Assembly: GCF_004770765.1 (NCBI RefSeq)
Contig: NZ_RQFK01000026.1
Span: 496,001 to 560,000 of the forward strand
Reading direction: 5' to 3'
Origin: Leptospira noumeaensis
GTDB lineage: Bacteria; Spirochaetota; Leptospiria; Leptospirales; Leptospiraceae
Length of the DNA: 64,000 nt
A program made the translations under genes and the position numbers. Positions within the stretch are counted from its first letter, which is position 1. Every line of letters begins with the position of its first letter. Shown here one piece after another: positions 26,842-35,888 of this stretch. The notes below the pieces were generated by a model that was given only the letters and a program-made list of their open reading frames with translations, ran no database searches and was not told where the DNA came from.

Positions 26842-27741
26842 ATGCAGAATCGTTTTTTTGAGATCTTTCGGCTTACAGCCTATTCTTTAGGTCTCGTATA
26901 TGTTTGTTCCTTCTTCTATTCCGTTATTTTTTTAGCCTTCGTCAACAATTCGGTGCTTGGTGATCGAATCCCCGAAGACCAACTTCTCCCCCTCTATGAA
27001 GAGTATTGGGAAGGTAAAATGGACTTCTCCACGATGCTTACCGAATACGAAAAAATTGTGACACCAATCAAGGAACAATTTCAAAAAGAAATTACTGAAA
27101 ATCCGAGTTTATTACTCTCACAATTTTACGATAAGGTATTTTCTGAAAAACCCCATTACCTACTCGGGCATTCCATTCCATGGTTTTTATGTTATGTGGG
27201 ATTAGGTTATTTGCTTTATAAAAAAGTATTACAAATTCCTGTCACAAACCTACAAGATGAACTATCCGTACCTATTTTACTTCGCGGGATTGCCAACGGG
27301 TTTTTATGTTTTATTGTAGTGGTCTTATTTGGACTAGCATTGGAGAGGCTTTCTGTTCCAGTAGAGTCAGGAGTTTTTGCTAAAAAACTATATGAAGCCA
27401 TTCATGGAAATGCATACCTACTTGCATGGGGAATTTATGTTGTAGGAATCATCACAGGAATTTTGGAAGAAATTTTCTTTAGAGGCTTTTTATTAAAGGC
27501 CTTTATCGATAAGGGTCTTGCTCAAGAAGGTTTGTTCATCGTTTCTCTCCTTTTTGGATGGTTGCATTACGGCGAAGGAACATCCATTGCCATTCCATTT
27601 ATTATTTGTGGTGTGGGTATGTTTTTTGGATATATTTATATCAAAACAGGAAATATCTGGATCGCTATGGCTTGTCATGCCACATATAACTCGTTAGGTT
27701 TAATCAACGCTTACCTTCAACTTCCTGGAGTCCAGTCATGA
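26842..27741 (+). CDS. CPBP family intramembrane glutamic endopeptidase
   Basis: The 299-residue membrane protein has a large extracytoplasmic loop after helix 1 (residues about 35-105) and a C-terminal CPBP/Abi domain. The catalytic signature EEIFFRGF (EExxxR) is intact, followed by LFGWLHY and CHATYNSLG with the conserved His residues. It overlaps the next gene by ATGA, so the two are translationally coupled. Confidence 0.88.
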   Translation: MQNRFFEIFRLTAYSLGLVYVCSFFYSVIFLAFVNNSVLGDRIPEDQLLPLYEEYWEGKMDFSTMLTEYEKIVTPIKEQFQKEITENPSLLLSQFYDKVFSEKPHYLLGHSIPWFLCYVGLGYLLYKKVLQIPVTNLQDELSVPILLRGIANGFLCFIVVVLFGLALERLSVPVESGVFAKKLYEAIHGNAYLLAWGIYVVGIITGILEEIFFRGFLLKAFIDKGLAQEGLFIVSLLFGWLHYGEGTSIAIPFIICGVGMFFGYIYIKTGNIWIAMACHATYNSLGLINAYLQLPGVQS

Positions 27742-28499
27742 ATTTCATTTTAAAAGGATTCAAATCCTTTATTGTTTATTTTAGTTTTCTCCTATTGTTT
27801 TCAACTGCTGGTTTTAGTTCTCTTTTTGCAGGGGAAACAGTAGAAGTTTTGGGTGGCCCAGAAGATGTTAATCTTCGTTTGGTGGCACTTTTAAACAAAT
27901 TAGATCCTGATTTTTATGCACATGAAAAAACACAAGGGTTTGTTTACAGATATAGAAATCGTTGGAAAAACCCTTATGATTTTGATATTTATGTAGGAAA
28001 GGTTGGAAAAACTTCTCCAGATTCTATCATTCGAATTGAATCTCCTAGACGTGGTCAAGAAAGAATGTGGAAAGAGATCATAGAACAAGAATTACTCCAA
28101 AAACCTCCGCATGAATCTGCCGTTCCATTGTCCGAAAAATATCATGCCATCTCGCAAGGTTTGAATTTGATCACACCAATGGCTTCTGTTGGTTATAACT
28201 CTTGGAACTCTCCCCTCTTTTCGAATCGAGATACATTTGTGAGTATGGGTATTTATCTTTTATGTGATTTGATTTTGGCAGGTGGAGCCTATATGTATGC
28301 CCAAGACAAATTGCCTAAAAAAAATATTTGGGACAATATGCTAAATACAAAAGGCCCGGGAAATGTTTGGGAATCACCAAATGCAGTGGGTGTCTTTGCT
28401 GCCCTTGCAGTCTCAAGGGCCGTTCGAGCTTTTGATGCCTGGGAAGATACAGCAGCACATAACAAAACTGCGCAATTTGGTTGGTCGTTTAAATTTTAA
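27738..28499 (+). CDS. protein of unknown function coupled to CPBP protease
   Basis: The 253-residue protein has an N-terminal signal or anchor (YFSFLLLFSTAGFSSLFAGE) and a second hydrophobic segment near SMGIYLLCDLILAGGAYMYA. The C-terminus (AVSRAVRAFDAWEDTAAHNKTAQFGWSFKF) ends in Phe and could be membrane associated. No family is recognised. The 4-base overlap with the protease suggests it is a partner or substrate. Confidence 0.5.
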   Translation: MNFILKGFKSFIVYFSFLLLFSTAGFSSLFAGETVEVLGGPEDVNLRLVALLNKLDPDFYAHEKTQGFVYRYRNRWKNPYDFDIYVGKVGKTSPDSIIRIESPRRGQERMWKEIIEQELLQKPPHESAVPLSEKYHAISQGLNLITPMASVGYNSWNSPLFSNRDTFVSMGIYLLCDLILAGGAYMYAQDKLPKKNIWDNMLNTKGPGNVWESPNAVGVFAALAVSRAVRAFDAWEDTAAHNKTAQFGWSFKF

Positions 28500-28535
28500 T
28501 GATTCTAATTTACTAACCGTTTCTAAAATTCTGAT

Positions 28536-28871
28536 TTATGATTTGAAGAGATCCCTTGCGGCGTCGGCAGCACTGGATCTTTCAAAATCTTCTCTCTCAA
28601 TTAAAGTTAATTCCAATCCTTCTTTGTCGATTCGACTTAGAATCTTTCCAATATCTGCCACCTTACTTAGTTTAGTTGCTAAATATTTAAAAGTGACTCC
28701 GCAATCAGGGCATTTTTTATCTTTTAGATAATTGAGTCCTAATTTTTTACAATTTCCGCAAGTTCCGTAGAGATCATCGATATAGAGTAATTGTTTTTTT
28801 ACATCTTCCACATTGAGTTGTCGCCAAACTCTAACAAATTTAGTATTCTTTCCGGATGTATCTGAAGTCAT
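28536..28871 (-). CDS. zinc-ribbon protein of unknown function
   Basis: The protein (about 111 residues from the ATG at 28871) carries two Cys pairs, CGNC and CPDC, 15 residues apart, forming a likely zinc ribbon, followed by a helical region with VADIGKILSRIDKEGLELTLIEREDF. The shape suggests a small regulator. A TTG at 28913 would extend it over the divergent gene's start and is not preferred. Confidence 0.55.
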   Translation of the reverse strand: MTSDTSGKNTKFVRVWRQLNVEDVKKQLLYIDDLYGTCGNCKKLGLNYLKDKKCPDCGVTFKYLATKLSKVADIGKILSRIDKEGLELTLIEREDFERSSAADAARDLFKS

Positions 28872-28892
28872 AGGCAATAGGAAGTATCGTTT

Positions 28893-29321
28893 ATGAATCT
28901 TGTCAAGAAGCAATCCTCCGCGGTTTTAATCTTAGTCATTTGCCTTTTCGGTTTTTTAGCTGTTGCCATCGGTGCCTTCGGTGCACACGGACTTAAAAAA
29001 ATAATAGCTCCAGAGCTTATGGTGATTTTTGAAACGGGAAATCGTTACCATTTTTATCATACACTGGCTGCACTCATTTCATTTTTATTGTTACAAGAAT
29101 CACTCCAATCGGATTCACCAAATAAAAGTAAAACATTCTTAAGAGTAGCAACTTGGGCATTTCTATTAGGAATTCTGATTTTTTCTTTTAGTTTGTATGC
29201 CTTAGCAATCACAGGGATTCGAATTTTAGGAGCCATCACTCCTATTGGAGGAGTGAGTTTTTTAGTAGGTTGGATTTGTTTAGGATTAGGATCTTTTTAT
29301 CTCTTTGTTCCAAAGAAATAG
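28893..29321 (+). CDS. DUF423 family membrane protein
   Basis: The 142-residue protein has four membrane helices and the DUF423/YgdD signature AIGAFGAHGLK in helix 1, with FETGNRYHFYHTLA after it. The family is widespread and of unknown function. Its last codons overlap the convergent FliG-like gene by 25 bases. Confidence 0.88.
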   Translation: MNLVKKQSSAVLILVICLFGFLAVAIGAFGAHGLKKIIAPELMVIFETGNRYHFYHTLAALISFLLLQESLQSDSPNKSKTFLRVATWAFLLGILIFSFSLYALAITGIRILGAITPIGGVSFLVGWICLGLGSFYLFVPKK

Positions 29322-29623
29322 TGACCTTGTTTACTAATTAAATTTCTAGAAATTAAGCCGTCTGCGATGAGTAACAAACCTTCTGCGGCGGCTTTTTTGG
29401 CTTCTTCCGGACTATCTTTTTGAAGGGCCATGAGTTCGTGTACATACTTTCTTTTTTGTATATCCAAAACTCCAAGCATGGAACCTGCAATTTTTTCATC
29501 CATTTGCATGAATGCCAAGGCAAGTGTTTGTGGAGGAGTTTCGATACATAAATAATACAAAGCTAGGTTATCAAAATATGATAGTTGGCTTAGTTTTTCT
29601 AATACTTGTTCTGATCCTGACAT
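29297..29623 (-). CDS. stand-alone FliG-like domain protein
   Basis: The 108-residue soluble protein contains IETPPQTLALAFMQMDEKIA followed by a helix ending LDIQKRKYVHELMAL. This resembles the middle-domain motif of the flagellar switch protein FliG (PQTIALIL...AA.IL..L), but the protein is only one third of FliG length, with no charged C-terminal torque helix. It could be a domain that binds FliM/FliN-like partners or a repurposed ARM-like repeat. The resemblance is by eye only. Confidence 0.45.
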   Translation of the reverse strand: MSGSEQVLEKLSQLSYFDNLALYYLCIETPPQTLALAFMQMDEKIAGSMLGVLDIQKRKYVHELMALQKDSPEEAKKAAAEGLLLIADGLISRNLISKQGHYFFGTKR

Positions 29624-29654
29624 AAAATTCCTTTGAATACTTTATAATTTATGA

Positions 29655-31157
29655 CTATGTTACTTCTTTGATTTTTCCGTTCAAATAGGAAATCAAATAT
29701 TTTGAATCGGCCGATTCACCAGTAGTTTGGTTCATTAAGGTATCTACATCGTAGATTTTTCCTTTTGAATGAATGTTTTTACGAAGCCAACCCAGTAGGT
29801 CTGAAAAATCACCTTTCGTAGAAAATTTGTTATGCGAATCGGGAAATTCATCTGTAAATTTTTTAAAAAATTGTGAACTGAAAATATTGCCCAAGGTATA
29901 GGTTGGAAAATATCCAAAAGCTCCCATGGACCAGTGAATGTCTTGTAAAACACCTTCTGCATCATTATCAATGGTAAGTCCAAAACTTTCTTTCATCTTC
30001 GTATTCCAAATTTCCGGTAAGTCCTTTACCTGAATTTTTCCATTGATGAGGTCCCTTTCGATTTCAAATCGTAAGATAATATGAAGGTTGTAAGTAACCT
30101 GGTCAGCTTCCACTCTTACCTTAGTTTTTTCAGTACTGTTGATGTATTGATATAATTCTTTGAAAGGAAGTTCCTTGTCTGTCAGTCCAAAATCAGATAA
30201 CAAAATAGGATAAACAAATTCCCAAAATGGTAAGGAACGGCCCACCTGATTTTCCCACAATCGACTTTGAGATTCATGGATTCCTAAACTTAAAAATTCT
30301 GTAATGGGTGTGGGCCAATTTGACATAGCTGACAATCCAGATTCATAAAGAGAATGGCCTGTTTCATGTAACACACCAAAGATGGAAGAAAGTGGATCTG
30401 TTTCTGAATATCTAGTTGTGATTCGTTTATCACCCTTTCCCAGACTTGTTGAAAATGGATGGTTACTTGTATCCAATCTCGATTCTTTTGTTGTAAGCCC
30501 GAGGAGTGATGGCAAACGATTACAAAATTTAGTTTGTTTGTCTATGGAGATTGGCCCGGGAAATGGATTTTTGAATTTGGGTGCCGTGGCGACAATGGGA
30601 ACCAAAGACTTCTTTAAATCTGAAAACAAAGATTGTATTTGGTTTGCTTTGGCACCTTTTTCATAACTATCGAGCAGTGCATCATAAGGTTCTGTCGTAT
30701 AACCAAAGTAATCTGCTTGTTTTTTAGATAATTGCACAAGTTCTTCTAATCGTTTTGCAAAGGCTTGGAAATTTTTTGCTTTTTTTGCCTCTGCCCATTC
30801 CGCATGTGCGAGGTTGGTTACTTTTGCAAATTCGGATACAAACTCTGAAGGTAATTTGTCAGCCTTCTCCTTTTCTTCCATCAGAACTTCCAACTCTCGA
30901 TTCCAAAGTGATCGTTCTGATTCAGGAAGTTCGCCTATCGATTCTTTTGCGGATTGGATTTGTTTTAAAAAAGATGGGTCGGTCATCCAATCGTGGGTGA
31001 GTTCTGCCACAGCGGCAATTTGGGCCGATCGGTATTCACGACCCTCTTCCGGCATCATCACTTCGGAATCCCAATGGAGAACAGATGCTACATCTTGGAA
31101 TAATTTGATTTTACGATATTGTTTTCGGTAATTTTCGAGTGCTTGGGGCAGAGCCAT
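29655..31157 (-). CDS. M32 family carboxypeptidase (Taq-type)
   Basis: The metallocarboxypeptidase of about 500 residues has the zinc motif HETGH in VLHETGHSLYESG, and downstream GIHESQSRLWEN with the third ligand Glu, as in thermostable carboxypeptidase Taq. It trims C-terminal residues from peptides in the cytosol. The ATG at 31157 (MALPQALENYRK) fits family starts; an in-frame start 24 bases upstream is possible. Confidence 0.93.
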   Translation of the reverse strand: MALPQALENYRKQYRKIKLFQDVASVLHWDSEVMMPEEGREYRSAQIAAVAELTHDWMTDPSFLKQIQSAKESIGELPESERSLWNRELEVLMEEKEKADKLPSEFVSEFAKVTNLAHAEWAEAKKAKNFQAFAKRLEELVQLSKKQADYFGYTTEPYDALLDSYEKGAKANQIQSLFSDLKKSLVPIVATAPKFKNPFPGPISIDKQTKFCNRLPSLLGLTTKESRLDTSNHPFSTSLGKGDKRITTRYSETDPLSSIFGVLHETGHSLYESGLSAMSNWPTPITEFLSLGIHESQSRLWENQVGRSLPFWEFVYPILLSDFGLTDKELPFKELYQYINSTEKTKVRVEADQVTYNLHIILRFEIERDLINGKIQVKDLPEIWNTKMKESFGLTIDNDAEGVLQDIHWSMGAFGYFPTYTLGNIFSSQFFKKFTDEFPDSHNKFSTKGDFSDLLGWLRKNIHSKGKIYDVDTLMNQTTGESADSKYLISYLNGKIKEVT

Positions 31158-31240
31158 AGTCTCATTTTCTCCCTCCCACACTTTCTGGAACCAAAAATCA
31201 TTGACCCCTTACCCACAACCAAAACTATGTATTTACTGTC

Positions 31241-31311
31241 GCGGGTGTGGTGTAACGGTAGCACAGCAGCCTTCCAAGCTTCTGGCGAGGGTTCGAGCCC
31301 CTTCGCCCGCA
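31241..31311 (+). tRNA. tRNA-Gly (anticodon TCC)
   Basis: The cloverleaf is complete: acceptor GCGGGTG/CGCCCGC, short D-arm GTGT/GCAC, anticodon loop CTTCCAA, and T-arm GAGGG TTCGAGC CCCTT, with discriminator A and no encoded CCA. The anticodon stem GCAGC/GCTTC has one C-T mismatch at 28:42. A 17-base copy of the 3' end lies 213 bases downstream. Confidence 0.93.
31294..31310 (+). repeat. tRNA 3'-end direct repeat, copy 1
   Basis: CGAGCCCCTTCGCCCGC, the T-arm and acceptor end of tRNA-Gly, recurs exactly at 31507-31523. Confidence 0.9.
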
Positions 31312-31354
31312 AAAGACAGACTCTTTTTTTTCAAAATCCAATCATCATATAAGA

Positions 31355-31590
31355 ATCAATCCGAAGGGATCGAACAGTGACGCGAGCTGGTTTGTGAGTG
31401 ACCCATAGGGAACGAACAAATCAGAAAGAAAGCCACGATGGCTTTCGCCGAGCGGCGCCGTGACTCGGAGCGTTGTGAGGACACGATGGCCGAACAGCGG
31501 AGAGGGCGAGCCCCTTCGCCCGCGCGTACAGGATGGGATATGAGTATCCCCGCCCGATTCGAGGGTGGGGAACTAGACCCGCCACCCATT
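31355..31590. repeat. GC-rich non-coding segment with hairpins next to tRNA-Gly
   Basis: This stretch is much richer in G+C than its flanks and holds several hairpins: GAAAGCCA-CGA-TGGCTTTC (31428-31446) and GGGTGG/CCACCC (31563-31587). Both strands have open frames of 60-77 codons, but none has a ribosome binding site or protein-like composition. The second copy of the tRNA 3' end (31507-31523) is inside. The region 31312-31697 holds no convincing gene. Confidence 0.6.
31507..31523 (+). repeat. tRNA 3'-end direct repeat, copy 2
   Basis: An exact copy of the last 17 paired bases of tRNA-Gly, without the rest of the tRNA, as is seen at attachment sites or in tRNA-derived repeats. Confidence 0.85.
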
Positions 31591-31697
31591 GACTCCCTTC
31601 TATCACAATCCTCTTATTTCTAAAATCCCAATCCCAAAACCATTGAATTTATTTTGGGAAAGTTCATATTATTGCTTTTTCCTGCTCGGCTTTGGTC

Positions 31698-32306
31698 TTA
31701 AGAAGCCCTTCCGATCTTGGTTGCTTCTTTGACTTCTACCAGTTTACCCGTTTTAACATCATAATAGTATCCATAGACAGGGATGTCTTTGGGAATCAAA
31801 GGATGGTTACGGATTCTTTTGACATCATCGATGACACTTTGTTCCAAATGATCAAAAGTTAGAAATGGAATGTACTTCGCTTCGTCCGAGCCACCTGATT
31901 CTTCTACGTTTCGCCAACCATTGGAATCAATCGTTGCCGTTTTTAAACTTTTGGAAAGGAGGTTACGAATGATTGGATCTGTGAATAATTCCATACCGCA
32001 GTCGGAGTGGTGGATCACAAAAAATTCTTTGGTGCCTAATAATTTATAAGAAATGACTAAGGAACGAATGGCATCATCACTTGCGCGACCACCGGCATTA
32101 CGAATCACATGGGCATCACCTTCCGCGAGGCCTGCGTATTTGGCCGGATCCAGTCTAGCATCCATACAAGTGAGGATGGTAAAACTTCTCGCAGGAGGTA
32201 GGGCAAGTTCGCCTTTTTTCCCAAATTCCGATGCATATTTTTCATTAGCATCGATGACTTCTTTATGGACTTTGCTTGTTTCTTGTTGGATGAGTGTGTT
32301 TGACAT
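31698..32306 (-). CDS. beta-class carbonic anhydrase
   Basis: The protein of about 202 residues has the beta-class zinc ligands: TCMDARLDP (CxDxR) and HHSDCGM (HxxC). [15 protein letters not shown] follows the first motif, as in the CanA/Rv1284-like subgroup. It interconverts CO2 and bicarbonate in the cytosol. The ATG at 32306 is preferred over a GTG 78 bases upstream that lacks a ribosome binding site. Confidence 0.92.
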   Translation of the reverse strand: MSNTLIQQETSKVHKEVIDANEKYASEFGKKGELALPPARSFTILTCMDARLDPAKYAGLAEGDAHVIRNAGGRASDDAIRSLVISYKLLGTKEFFVIHHSDCGMELFTDPIIRNLLSKSLKTATIDSNGWRNVEESGGSDEAKYIPFLTFDHLEQSVIDDVKRIRNHPLIPKDIPVYGYYYDVKTGKLVEVKEATKIGRAS

Positions 32307-32460
32307 AGTAGAAGTAAAATCCAATATAACAGATAGAACAAGGAAAGAATTTTCTCGAGATAGATTTCCTATCTGAATTTGCACATTGAATTTAGCAAAT
32401 GACCAAAAGATTGGATATGGGTGGAAAAGACTGGGATGTATGCCAAGTTAGGTGCTCTTG

Positions 32461-32545
32461 AGCTCGCGCCAGGGATACGGAAGGCTTGGTCACCTGCGAT
32501 CGTTAGATGGCAGGTGACGGGAGCGAACGCGGACCCTGGAGTAGC
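32461..32545. repeat. GC-rich structured intergenic element
   Basis: An outer stem CCAGGG/CCCTGG (32469-32474 and 32534-32539) encloses a perfect 9-base stem GTCACCTGC/GCAGGTGAC (32489-32497 and 32510-32518). G+C content is far above the flanks. An 11-base direct repeat ACCAAAAGATT lies on both sides (32402-32412 and 32557-32567). It may be a small RNA or a dispersed repeat; no ORF fits. Confidence 0.5.
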
Positions 32546-32555
32546 CCGGTCATTT

Positions 32556-32580
32556 AACCAAAAGATTTTGGTTTTAGTTT
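32556..32580. terminator. hairpin terminator
   Basis: AACCAAAA-GA-TTTTGGTT (32556-32573) followed by TTAGTTT. It can end a plus-strand transcript coming from the structured element, or the Old Yellow Enzyme gene on the minus strand. Confidence 0.6.
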
Positions 32581-32638
32581 AAATTGAGGCGCCAAAAAAA
32601 TTTAACACTCACTCATGATAAATAAGTGTTAATCATTG

Positions 32639-33715
32639 TTAGTTTGCCAGAGCGTAATCCGTATACCCTTTTTCACCGGGTGTATACAGAGTGGTTTGGT
32701 CAAATGAAGCTAAGCTGATATTCTTTTGGAATCTTGTGACTAAGTCAGGATTGGCAAGAAATGGTTTGCCAAAAGCAACTAGGTCAGCATGGCCAGAGGA
32801 AAGATCTTTTTCTGCGCGTTCTGCGTCATAACCACCACTTAGAATCAATGTTCCCTTGAAGGATTTTCGAATGTTTGCAACCGTTTCTGGTTCTACCGTT
32901 GGAGCACCCATGGAAGAATGGTCAACTAAATGGATGTATACAATTCCTAATTGATTTAGTTTTTCAGCTAACAATGAATATTCTTCATGAGTTTCTGGGA
33001 ACGGTAAAAGATCATTATAAGCACCGTAAGGTGATAAACGAATTGCTGTTTTATCTTTTCCAATGGCTTCGCTTACAGCAGTTGCCACTTCGACAACAAA
33101 TCGAATTCGATTTTCAATCGATCCACCATATTCATCGGTACGTTGGTTTGAAGATGGGTGTAAAAACTGCTCCAACAAATATCCGTTAGCAGCATGTAAT
33201 TCAATACCGTCAAATCCGGCTTTGATTGCATTTTTTGCTGCATTAACAAATTCTTCTTTGGTAGATTGTAATTCTTGTTTGGATAATTCATGGGGAATGG
33301 AATGATCTTTCATTCCATCGGCATCAGTCCACAGTTGGCCTTTCGCAAGGATTGCAGATGGCCCAACCACTTTTGCACCTTTTGGTAAATTGAGTTCATG
33401 ACCAATGCGACCTGTATGCATCAATTGGACAAAAATTTTACTTCCCTTCGCATGGACTTTGTCTGTTACTTTTTTCCAAGCTGCAGTTTGTTCTTCAGAA
33501 AATATTCCAGGGATTCTCGCATAACCAAGACCATTCGGTGATGGAGATGTTCCTTCTGTGACTATGAGTCCGGCTTCGGCTCTTTGTTCGTAGTAAGTGG
33601 CAACAATATCACCTGGGACATTTCCAAGGGAACGGGCACGGGTCATAGGGGCCATTACCACTTTATTTTTTAAGGTCAAGTTTCCTAATTTCGCTTCTGA
33701 AAATAATGATTTCAT
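32639..33715 (-). CDS. Old Yellow Enzyme family flavin reductase (alkene reductase)
   Basis: The TIM-barrel flavoenzyme of about 358 residues has VVMAPMTRARS, FVQLMHTGRIGH, DGIELHAANGYLLEQFLHPSSNQRTDEYGG and an LSGGYDAE phosphate loop, typical of NemA/xenobiotic reductases. It reduces activated C=C bonds or nitro groups with NAD(P)H. The start at 33715 is set by GGAG six to seven bases upstream (GGAGAACCTTATG); the longer frame to 33754 is not used. Confidence 0.93.
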   Translation of the reverse strand: MKSLFSEAKLGNLTLKNKVVMAPMTRARSLGNVPGDIVATYYEQRAEAGLIVTEGTSPSPNGLGYARIPGIFSEEQTAAWKKVTDKVHAKGSKIFVQLMHTGRIGHELNLPKGAKVVGPSAILAKGQLWTDADGMKDHSIPHELSKQELQSTKEEFVNAAKNAIKAGFDGIELHAANGYLLEQFLHPSSNQRTDEYGGSIENRIRFVVEVATAVSEAIGKDKTAIRLSPYGAYNDLLPFPETHEEYSLLAEKLNQLGIVYIHLVDHSSMGAPTVEPETVANIRKSFKGTLILSGGYDAERAEKDLSSGHADLVAFGKPFLANPDLVTRFQKNISLASFDQTTLYTPGEKGYTDYALAN

Positions 33716-33809
33716 AAGGTTCTCCAAATCTAATTGATACAAAATAGACACCAACGTGAAGTGATTTGATATTGTATTTATTTAATATTAAACTAATTTT
33801 GAAAAAAAT

Positions 33810-35888
33810 TTACAAATCAATCCCTAGGATGGTTAAATCGTCCTGGCGATCCTGACCATTCAGAAAGATTTGTAGTGTTTTTAAGAGATGGTCTTCGGCC
33901 GCATCCAAACCGAGATTCCTTGTGGATTGAAAAAGTGCGTAGGCTTTTTCCTCTCCGAACTCTTCCTCCTTAGAGTTAAAGGCTTCAAAAACTCCGTCAG
34001 TAAATAAAAAGAGCCGATCTCCCGGTTCCCAACTTAGTTCCGATTGGCCGTAATGGGTTTGTTTTTTGAGGCCTATCATCCTTCCGGTTTTTTCTAATAG
34101 TTGGATTTGGTTTTTTTTCAAAAGGACGGCCGCGGGATGCCCAGCTGATGCAAACTGAATTGTTTTTGTATCAATGTCAATATCCACAATCAATGCGGTT
34201 AAAAGACTATTAAGTGATACAAAGTTATCCATAAATTCTTCGTTAAAAATTTCCATAACCTTAGATGGAGATAATTCAAAATTTTTAATATTATTATACA
34301 AACCTTTGATCGCCATAGTAATCATCGCCGCATGGACTCCGTGACCCGTTGCATCAGCGATTAGAATTCTAAACTTGCTTTCATTCAATTGACAAACATC
34401 AAAAAAATCTCCTCCTACTTCCGATACAGGAAGATAACGATAAACAAGATGTAATTGATGGAATAATTTTGGATCGGTGATTAAAGAATTCTCTTGGATT
34501 TTTTTGGCAACAAAGAGATCCCTTCTCATAGCACTTAAAGTTTTGTTTAAAATATAAGTTCTTTCTTTGACCTTTTCTTCCAATTCTAAATTGGATTTTT
34601 CTAAATTTGATTTTACAAGAGCTTCTGCGGTTTCCTTTTCTTTGATGATGGTATTATAACGATCAGCTAGGGCAAAAGCAAGTAACAACATTTCGGCGGC
34701 AGATCCAAACTGTGGGCCGTCAATGGTAAATGAATTGGTAGGAATGAATCCTAAGGCTCGTAAGGTAGAAACAATCAATGCAGAAAATAAAAATGCAAAT
34801 GCAAGTAGGAAAAAATAGGCAATTCTTTCTTTTTGAAACGAACAAATGATGGCATTGAATAAAATCCAAAAAGCAGTAAAAGAATGACTGACCACCATAA
34901 TTTTAATAAAGGAATCAAAAGACAAAATATATAAAATAGGTAAAATGATTTGAATGAAAATCAACGCTTTACTAACAAAATCTAGTTTTGGTACTAATTT
35001 TTTGGTATTTAATAAATTCCGCATAAATACCAAAAACAAAATCAATACAACGGAGATTAGAATATTGATCGAATACTGATCCATCCATGGTGAATTTTGC
35101 CATAGATATTCCGAAGCAATTCCATTATGCGAAGCAATGGTCAATGCAGTTGAAAGAACCAATAAAACATATAAAAGATAATTGGAATCTTTTAGGATAA
35201 AAAATACAAATAAATTGAAGATAGCCATGGCCAATACAATTCCAAAGTATAAGGCTTGGATCACGTGGTCATCAATCTCGTGTCTATCGTACGCAACTTT
35301 GTCCCAAAGTTGGATGGGTATGTTGATGGCATTGGGTGAATTTACTTTTAAATATAAAGTAGCGGTTGCATTTCCAGAAAATTGGATTGGAAAAACAAAA
35401 AATCGACTTTTGTAAGGACGAAGTGAAAGGGGAACCGTATAACCAGAATTGATTTGTTTGGATTCTTTTGTACTTTGAAAGTATAAATCCATTGTTTTTA
35501 ATCGGGGATAAGCAACTACAATCACAGTATCTTTGGAAATTGGATTTGGATTTTGTACTTGGATTCGAAGCCAATAAGTAGATTTTGAATAAGAAAAATT
35601 GAATGCTTCCTTGGAAGATGGAAGTTTGAGAAATTTGGTTGCGTATTCCGGGGACTGAATGGTTTCAAAGTCCAATTGATTGTTTGTATCTTCTAATACT
35701 AACATAGAGTTGGCGAGATAAATCGGAGATGTTTCTAAATTTTTTAAATCAATTGTTGTTTCCTGCCCAAACACTTCTCCGCTTCCTAAAAAAAGAAAGA
35801 TTACCAAAATGCGAATGAACGGAATCCATTGGTTTTTTACTCTTTTCATTCTTTCAGCAAATTGAATCTCAAAATTTTCCTTCATCAC
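33810..35888 (-). CDS. 7TMR-DISM sensor with SpoIIE-type PP2C phosphatase
   Basis: The 692-residue protein has a signal peptide or first helix (about 22-42), a periplasmic 7TMR-DISM-type beta domain (SYSKSTYWLRIQVQNP is characteristic), about seven membrane helices (about 205-400), a coiled coil (ETAEALVKSNLEKSNLELEEKV) and a C-terminal SpoIIE phosphatase domain. Metal-binding motifs are VGGDFFDV, DATGHGVHAAM and FTDGVFE. It should sense an envelope signal and dephosphorylate an anti-sigma antagonist or similar target; no partner gene is adjacent. It overlaps the preceding propeller-protein gene by 4 bases. Confidence 0.92.
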   Translation of the reverse strand: MMKENFEIQFAERMKRVKNQWIPFIRILVIFLFLGSGEVFGQETTIDLKNLETSPIYLANSMLVLEDTNNQLDFETIQSPEYATKFLKLPSSKEAFNFSYSKSTYWLRIQVQNPNPISKDTVIVVAYPRLKTMDLYFQSTKESKQINSGYTVPLSLRPYKSRFFVFPIQFSGNATATLYLKVNSPNAINIPIQLWDKVAYDRHEIDDHVIQALYFGIVLAMAIFNLFVFFILKDSNYLLYVLLVLSTALTIASHNGIASEYLWQNSPWMDQYSINILISVVLILFLVFMRNLLNTKKLVPKLDFVSKALIFIQIILPILYILSFDSFIKIMVVSHSFTAFWILFNAIICSFQKERIAYFFLLAFAFLFSALIVSTLRALGFIPTNSFTIDGPQFGSAAEMLLLAFALADRYNTIIKEKETAEALVKSNLEKSNLELEEKVKERTYILNKTLSAMRRDLFVAKKIQENSLITDPKLFHQLHLVYRYLPVSEVGGDFFDVCQLNESKFRILIADATGHGVHAAMITMAIKGLYNNIKNFELSPSKVMEIFNEEFMDNFVSLNSLLTALIVDIDIDTKTIQFASAGHPAAVLLKKNQIQLLEKTGRMIGLKKQTHYGQSELSWEPGDRLFLFTDGVFEAFNSKEEEFGEEKAYALFQSTRNLGLDAAEDHLLKTLQIFLNGQDRQDDLTILGIDL

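Noticed and set aside
31356..31623. Open frames of 60-77 codons on both strands beside tRNA-Gly
   Set aside because: They lie in GC-rich hairpin DNA, overlap each other on both strands, have no ribosome binding site and read like translated repeat sequence.
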